Source: Altererythrobacter lutimaris
GTDB lineage: Bacteria > Pseudomonadota > Alphaproteobacteria > Sphingomonadales > Sphingomonadaceae
Assembly (NCBI RefSeq): GCF_013371495.1
Contig: NZ_JABWTA010000001.1
Location: forward strand, 620,001 to 684,000
Length of the DNA: 64,000 nt
Reading direction: 5' to 3'
Shown: positions 59,817 to 64,000 of the stretch, in pieces
Position numbering within the stretch: position 1 is the first letter of the stretch
How the letters are laid out: each line of letters starts with the position of its first letter
The notes under the pieces: model-generated
The model's input: only the letters and a program-made list of their open reading frames with translations
The model's database searches: none
Told to the model about the DNA's origin: nothing
Translations under genes and position numbers: made by a program

Positions 59817-61009
59817 GCTATCCCAAAGAGATCGTGCGCATCGCAGCGCGGGGCGATGGCGTGACCGCAGACGCCGAGCACGTTTCAGGCGCTGTTACAG
59901 GTGATCTGCTCCGCGAGGATGGCTCGATTGAGCACGGACCGCATCACCAGTCTCCGCCGTGTCCGCATTTCGTGCCATGTGGTGCATGCCAGTTGCAGCA
60001 CGCTGACGAAGCCGCGCTAGAGCAATTCGTCCGCGAGCGGGTCGCGTTTGCTGCTGAAAGCCAGAGTCTTGCAGCCGGAGAGCTTCTGCCAACGCATCTT
60101 TCACCGCCTCGAAGCCGTCGGCGAGCGACCCTGCATGGGCTGCGCACGGCCAAAGGCGCAGTGCTGGGTTTTCGCGAAGCAAGCAGCAATAGAGTGGTCG
60201 ATCTTCGCGAATGTCACGTGCTGCAACCGCAACTGATTGAGTTGGTGGCCCCTTTGCGCAAGCTGGTCGCTGAGCATGGAAGCCGCGGCTCTGTCGACAT
60301 CGGTCTCGCTTCAGTTGACCAAGGCGTCGATTGTTCAATTCGCAATTTCGCGATGGAGGGCTTGGAAGCGACTGAAGCGGTACTCGATTTCGCGCGCGAT
60401 CATGGGCTGGCTCGCGTCGCGGTGGATATGGGCTTCGGAGCGGAAGCGGTGTGGGAGCCTGAGCCGGTTACGGTGACCTTGTCAGGCGTTCCCGTGAGCT
60501 ACCCAGCTGGCGCATTTCTGCAGGCCACACCTGATGCTGAGGCGTTGATGGCGGCGGACGCGGCAGCATGGCTAGATGGAACCGCGAGCGTGGCTGATTT
60601 GTTCGCAGGGCTTGGCACATTCGCCTTAGCTTTAAGCGAAGCACGCGAGGTTATCGCTTTCGAAGCAGCCCGAGACGCGCATCTGGCGTGTCTCTCAGCT
60701 GCACGCCGGACTGGCCGCAAACTCGATGCTAAGCATCGCGATCTGTTCCGCAATCCGCTGCAGCCGGACGAATTGTCGCAGTTCGATGCTGTGGTTCTCG
60801 ATCCGCCACGAGCTGGCGCGAAAGAGCAGGTTGCTGCCATCGCTCAGAGCAAACTCGAACGTGTTGTTTACGTTAGTTGCAATCCATCAAGTTGGGCGCG
60901 CGATGCCGCACAGCTTGCTGCAGCCGGATTCAAGCTCGAAAAGCTAAGGCCTGTGGGGCAGTTTCGCTGGTCAACGCATGTGGAGCTGACGAGCCTGTTT
61001 GTTCGCTAA
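59813..61009 (+). CDS. RumA/TrmA-type RNA (uracil-5) methyltransferase
   Basis: A 398-residue SAM enzyme that forms 5-methyluridine in rRNA or tRNA. The N-terminus carries the iron-sulfur cluster motif CPHFVPCGACQLQH, and a fourth Cys is in RECHVLQPQ. The methyltransferase part has YPAGAFLQATPDAEALM, DLFAGLGTFALAL, VVLDPPRAGAKEQV and the catalytic VVYVSCNPSSWARD. Start at 59813 (MSYPKEIVRI) overlaps the nnr stop (ATGA). The exact uridine is unknown. Confidence 0.9.
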   Translation: MSYPKEIVRIAARGDGVTADAEHVSGAVTGDLLREDGSIEHGPHHQSPPCPHFVPCGACQLQHADEAALEQFVRERVAFAAESQSLAAGELLPTHLSPPRSRRRATLHGLRTAKGAVLGFREASSNRVVDLRECHVLQPQLIELVAPLRKLVAEHGSRGSVDIGLASVDQGVDCSIRNFAMEGLEATEAVLDFARDHGLARVAVDMGFGAEAVWEPEPVTVTLSGVPVSYPAGAFLQATPDAEALMAADAAAWLDGTASVADLFAGLGTFALALSEAREVIAFEAARDAHLACLSAARRTGRKLDAKHRDLFRNPLQPDELSQFDAVVLDPPRAGAKEQVAAIAQSKLERVVYVSCNPSSWARDAAQLAAAGFKLEKLRPVGQFRWSTHVELTSLFVR

Positions 61010-61021
61010 GTTGCTAGCTGT

Positions 61022-61357
61022 TTAGTCAAGCAGGGTCTTGGTCTCGATAAAGTCCATCAAGCCGCCGAATGTCTCCAGCATTTCACCGTCAACCTCGTCA
61101 TCTTCGATTACGATCTCGAGCCGGTCTTCGATTTCCGTCAGAAGACCTGCAACTGCCATGGAATCGAGCTCGGGTAATTCGCCAAACAGGCCGGTGTCGC
61201 GGTCGAATGTTTCGACGTCGTCAGCATCCAGCCCCAGCACGTCCACCAGGATCGAGCGCAGCGTCTCGTCGATAACGGCGCGGCTCGGCAGCGGCTTTGC
61301 AGCGGCTTTGGCTCCTTCTGCGACTGGCTCTTGCGATGTTTCGCTATCCGCCGACAT
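61022..61357 (-). CDS. acyl carrier protein of the exosortase-A locus
   Basis: A 111-residue acyl carrier protein with an Ala/Glu-rich N-terminal extension (about 25 residues) before the domain. The phosphopantetheine Ser lies in PELDSMAVAGLL. It is divergently arranged with an acyl ligase of the exosortase-A associated type, about 100 bases apart, and so likely carries an acyl or amino-acyl group for that pathway. Convergent with the RNA methyltransferase gene (12 bases between stops). Confidence 0.88.
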   Translation of the reverse strand: MSADSETSQEPVAEGAKAAAKPLPSRAVIDETLRSILVDVLGLDADDVETFDRDTGLFGELPELDSMAVAGLLTEIEDRLEIVIEDDEVDGEMLETFGGLMDFIETKTLLD

Positions 61358-61460
61358 ACTGGTGTCTTCCCCTTTTTGAAAACGGGCCGCGTGTAGCCTT
61401 GCAGAACATATTGCGCAAGGCGGGCTGACACAGCGGAAAAGCGCGGCTAATCCTGCTCAA

Positions 61461-62987
61461 ATGCCCGGCCTGCTCGACCCGACCCCGTATCCGCTTGATC
61501 ACCTGACAGAGCGCGGTCCGCGTGACGCTCCCGCACTGGTGATGAAGCGCGAGACGCTTACACATGAAGAGCTTGCAGGCCGGGTCGGCAAACTCGCCGC
61601 CTGGCTCAAGGAGCAAGTGCCAGAGAAAGGCGCGCGGGTTGCCAGTTGGGATGCGAAAGGGGAGCTTACCTGCCTGCTTCCGCTTGCGGCTCCTCGGGCA
61701 GGGCTCGTGCATGTGCCAATCAATCCGCTGCTGAAACGCGCGCAAGCTGCGCATATCCTGTCGGACAGCGGTGCGAACATGCTCATTGCCAATAAGGGAC
61801 GATTGAACAGCCTTGATGTCGAGGATATTCCATCGGGTTGTGAGACTTGGCTTGAGGCCGAGGCACTCGAGGCTGCCTATGCCCAAGCGGAGGCTTTGCC
61901 AGCAAGCGATGCCGATCCAGATGACATCGCTGCGATCCTTTACACCAGCGGGTCGACCGGCAGGCCCAAAGGTGTTGTCCTCAGCCATGCCAATCTGTGG
62001 CTCGGCGCTGTCAGTGTCGCGCACTACCTCAAGCTTGCTGAGGATGATGTGACGCTTGGGGTTTTGCCGCTCTCTTTCGATTATGGCCAGAACCAGCTGC
62101 TTTCGACCTGGTATGCAGGCGGCAGCGTTGCGCCGCTCAATTATCTGCTCGCACATGACGTCATGAAGGCATGCGCAAAGCATTCGATTACCACACTGGC
62201 CGCGGTCCCGCCTTTATGGGTTCAACTCACCGAGCTCGATTGGACGGAAGATGCGGTTGCTGGCATGCGCCGTATGACCAATTCAGGTGGCGTTTTGACC
62301 CGCGATCTTGTGCGCGACCTGCGCCGCATCTTTCCGCAAGCGGACCTCTACCCGATGTATGGCCTGACGGAGGCGTTTCGGTCTACCTATCTCGATCCAT
62401 CGCTCGTCGATGAGCATCCCACGTCTATAGGCCGCGCCATCCCATTCGCCGAGATCATGGTCATCGATGAGAATGGAGCGGTCGCACAGGCCGGCGAAGA
62501 AGGCGAGCTCGTCCATTGCGGGCCACTGGTGGCGCAAGGCTATTGGCAGGATCCCGAGCGGACAGCGCGCCGGTTCAAGCCTGCGCCAGTGGCAAGCGAA
62601 TATGGCGGAATGGCGGTATGGTCGGGCGACAGCGTCAAGCGGGAAGCGAATGGCTTACTCTATTTCGTCGCGCGGCGCGATGCGATGATTAAAAGTGCTG
62701 GCAACCGCATTAGCCCGCAAGAGGTGGAAGAGGGCGCACTTGCAAGCGGCTTGGTGGCTGAGGCGGTCGCTCTGGGCTTGCCGGACGAACGCTTGGGGCA
62801 TGCCGTCCATCTTGTCGTGCGCGCCGAGCCCGATGCAGTGGATTTTGAGATAGGCCTGCCTAAGTTTCTCGCCAAGGAGCTGCCCAATTTCATGCAACCG
62901 GCTGAGATTCATTGGAAAGAGAAAATGCCGCTTAATCCCAATGGCAAGATTGACCGCACGGCATTGCTGCGGGAGCTTTCAGCATGA
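61461..62987 (+). CDS. acyl-CoA ligase (AMP-forming), exosortase-A associated
   Basis: An adenylate-forming ligase of 508 residues. The AMP loop is LYTSGSTGRPKGVVLSHANL, followed by LPLSFDYGQNQLLSTW, MYGLTEAFRSTYLDP and AVWSGDSVKREANGLLYF then RRDAMIKSAGNRISPQEVE; the Lys motif LNPNGKIDRTAL ends it. The FDYGQNQ motif is typical of the PEP-CTERM/exosortase-A ligase subfamily. It likely activates an acid for transfer to the adjacent ACP. It overlaps the decarboxylase gene by 4 bases. Confidence 0.9.
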   Translation: MPGLLDPTPYPLDHLTERGPRDAPALVMKRETLTHEELAGRVGKLAAWLKEQVPEKGARVASWDAKGELTCLLPLAAPRAGLVHVPINPLLKRAQAAHILSDSGANMLIANKGRLNSLDVEDIPSGCETWLEAEALEAAYAQAEALPASDADPDDIAAILYTSGSTGRPKGVVLSHANLWLGAVSVAHYLKLAEDDVTLGVLPLSFDYGQNQLLSTWYAGGSVAPLNYLLAHDVMKACAKHSITTLAAVPPLWVQLTELDWTEDAVAGMRRMTNSGGVLTRDLVRDLRRIFPQADLYPMYGLTEAFRSTYLDPSLVDEHPTSIGRAIPFAEIMVIDENGAVAQAGEEGELVHCGPLVAQGYWQDPERTARRFKPAPVASEYGGMAVWSGDSVKREANGLLYFVARRDAMIKSAGNRISPQEVEEGALASGLVAEAVALGLPDERLGHAVHLVVRAEPDAVDFEIGLPKFLAKELPNFMQPAEIHWKEKMPLNPNGKIDRTALLRELSA

Positions 62988-64000
62988 AACCCAAGGCGCT
63001 AGGGCCCGTTCCTGAAGGTTTTGCCGCCATCGATGGCGAGCTGGCGGTTGCAGGACGCAAGGTTAGCGAGTTGGTTAACGAAGCAGGCCGAACACCGCTT
63101 TTTGTGTACTCGCGCGAACGCTTGAATGCACGTGTCGCCGCGTTGCGCGACGCTTTGCCTGAGCGGATTGGGCTGAATTATGCAGTGAAGGCCAACCCGT
63201 TTGCTCCGGTTGTCCAGCACATGGAGCCGCTTGTGGACGGGTTTGATATCGCCTCCTCTGGCGAGCTTGCCTTGCTGGAGGAACTTGGGATCGATATGGC
63301 GCGAGTGAGCTTCGCGGGTCCCGGCAAACGCGATGACGAGCTGGAAGCGGCAGTGCGCGCTGGCGTCACTCTCAATTGCGAAAGCGAAGGCGAAGCGGAG
63401 CGAACGCTATCGATTGGTGAGCGTCTCGGCATCACGCCGCGTATGGCGATCCGGGTTAATCCGGATTTCGAGCTCAAGGGCTCAGGCATGAAAATGGGGG
63501 GAGGGGCTAAACCCTTCGGTATCGATGCGGACCGTGTGCCAGCGCTCGCAAAGCGCCTGATAGAAGCCGGTGTTCAGTGGCGCGGGCTTCACATCTTTAC
63601 GGGCAGTCAGGCCCTCGGTGCTGAGGCTGTTATCGAAGCGCAGGCCAATGTGCTGGAACTCGCCGCAAGACTCAGCGAAGCTATCGGCGCACCTCTGCCC
63701 AAGCTCAACATGGGTGGCGGCTTTGGCATTCCGTATTTCCCCGGCGACGAGCCGCTTGACCTGGGCGCTGTCGCGTCAGCGCTTGCAGAGCGGATGGCGA
63801 AGCTACCTTCGATCCTCGCGGAAACCGAGCTTTGTCTAGAACTTGGGCGCTATCTGGTGGGTGAAGCGGGTGTCTATTTGACCCGTATTGTCGATCGCAA
63901 GGAAAGCCACGGCGTCACATATTTCGTGACCGATGGTGGGCTGCATCACCAGCTCGCGGCCTCAGGCAATTTCGGCACAGTGGTTCGCCGCAATTATCCG
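62984..64000 (+). CDS. PLP-dependent decarboxylase, exosortase-A associated (3'-truncated by window edge)
   Basis: The frame is open from ATG at 62984 to the window end, 339 codons. It is an alanine-racemase-fold (fold III) decarboxylase. NYAVKANPF holds the PLP Lys69, followed by GFDIASSGELALLEEL, PGKRDDELEAAVRAG, GLHIFTGSQAL, MGGGFGIPYF and DGGLHHQLAASGNF. Similar to the decarboxylases found beside exosortase A, which are related to ornithine/diaminopimelate decarboxylases. The substrate is unknown. The rest of the locus is outside the window. Confidence 0.93.
   Translation, partial: MKPKALGPVPEGFAAIDGELAVAGRKVSELVNEAGRTPLFVYSRERLNARVAALRDALPERIGLNYAVKANPFAPVVQHMEPLVDGFDIASSGELALLEELGIDMARVSFAGPGKRDDELEAAVRAGVTLNCESEGEAERTLSIGERLGITPRMAIRVNPDFELKGSGMKMGGGAKPFGIDADRVPALAKRLIEAGVQWRGLHIFTGSQALGAEAVIEAQANVLELAARLSEAIGAPLPKLNMGGGFGIPYFPGDEPLDLGAVASALAERMAKLPSILAETELCLELGRYLVGEAGVYLTRIVDRKESHGVTYFVTDGGLHHQLAASGNFGTVVRRNYP

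Overview
This window looks like a chromosomal segment of an aerobic alphaproteobacterium of the Sphingomonadales, most likely an Erythrobacter or Altererythrobacter relative. That placement is inferred from the GC-rich coding style, a recN-ligA pairing, sdhC-sdhD-sdhA, a B. subtilis-type purF, and an exosortase-A associated acyl ligase and decarboxylase at the right edge. No rRNA, tRNA, CRISPR array, transposase or phage gene was recognised. Most of the window is densely packed housekeeping sequence with many 4-base start/stop overlaps.

Layout, left to right. 1-4.3 kb: the end of recN, a small membrane gene, ligA and a CinA-like gene. 4.3-7.5 kb (minus): SDR, metallo-beta-lactamase-fold lipoprotein, prmA and a DUF2459 protein as one overlapping operon. 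7.9-10.7 kb: sdhCDA without sdhB next to it. 10.9-13.3 kb: a secreted C13 (legumain-type) peptidase convergent with an unusual phytase-like/cyclophilin fusion. 13.4-17.1 kb: a BlaI/BlaR1-type regulator pair plus creD, with two tandem operator dyads. 17-24.5 kb: a zinc peptidase, 3-hydroxybutyrate dehydrogenase, an M28 peptidase, guaB, an rRNA methyltransferase and a TPR protein. 24.5-30.3 kb: GST, rppH, an esterase and the 2-oxoacid:ferredoxin oxidoreductase korA/korB. 30.5-35 kb: a YdjM-like protein, photolyase, serine hydrolase and a PilZ protein. 35-44 kb: purF, lolC/E-lolD, a glutathione peroxidase and dnaE. 44-51 kb: acyl-CoA synthetase, radical SAM protein, moaB, lytic transglycosylase and a UDG-like protein. 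51-55 kb: ETF-QO with a disturbed 3' side. 55-61 kb: ispE, an N-formylglutamate amidohydrolase, ilvD, nnr and an RNA uridine methyltransferase. 61-64 kb: ACP, acyl ligase and PLP decarboxylase, the start of an exosortase-A/exopolysaccharide locus that runs off the window.

The most unusual signal is a repeated architecture. Small AT-rich genes, mostly predicted membrane proteins, sit directly on the 3' ends of core genes (recN, sdhA, korA, a DUF1330 gene, ETF-QO), usually with a TTG or GTG start overlapping the core stop codon. In four of the five cases REP-like palindromes follow within about 50 bases, and I saw no REP-like palindrome anywhere else in the window. At ETF-QO the last 135 bases of the gene (44 codons plus stop) occur twice, 1393 bases apart, with only synonymous and stop-codon differences. 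Between the copies lies an AT-rich methyltransferase gene. I read this as gene capture at the 3' ends of core genes, with the ETF-QO locus as a recent example. This is inference and needs comparison with related genomes.

A second theme is cell-envelope and beta-lactam biology: BlaI, a BlaR1-like protease whose penicillin-sensor domain is replaced by a Pro-rich and charged helical region, CreD, a B3-like metallo-beta-lactamase, a class C-like serine hydrolase and a lytic transglycosylase, spread over separate loci.
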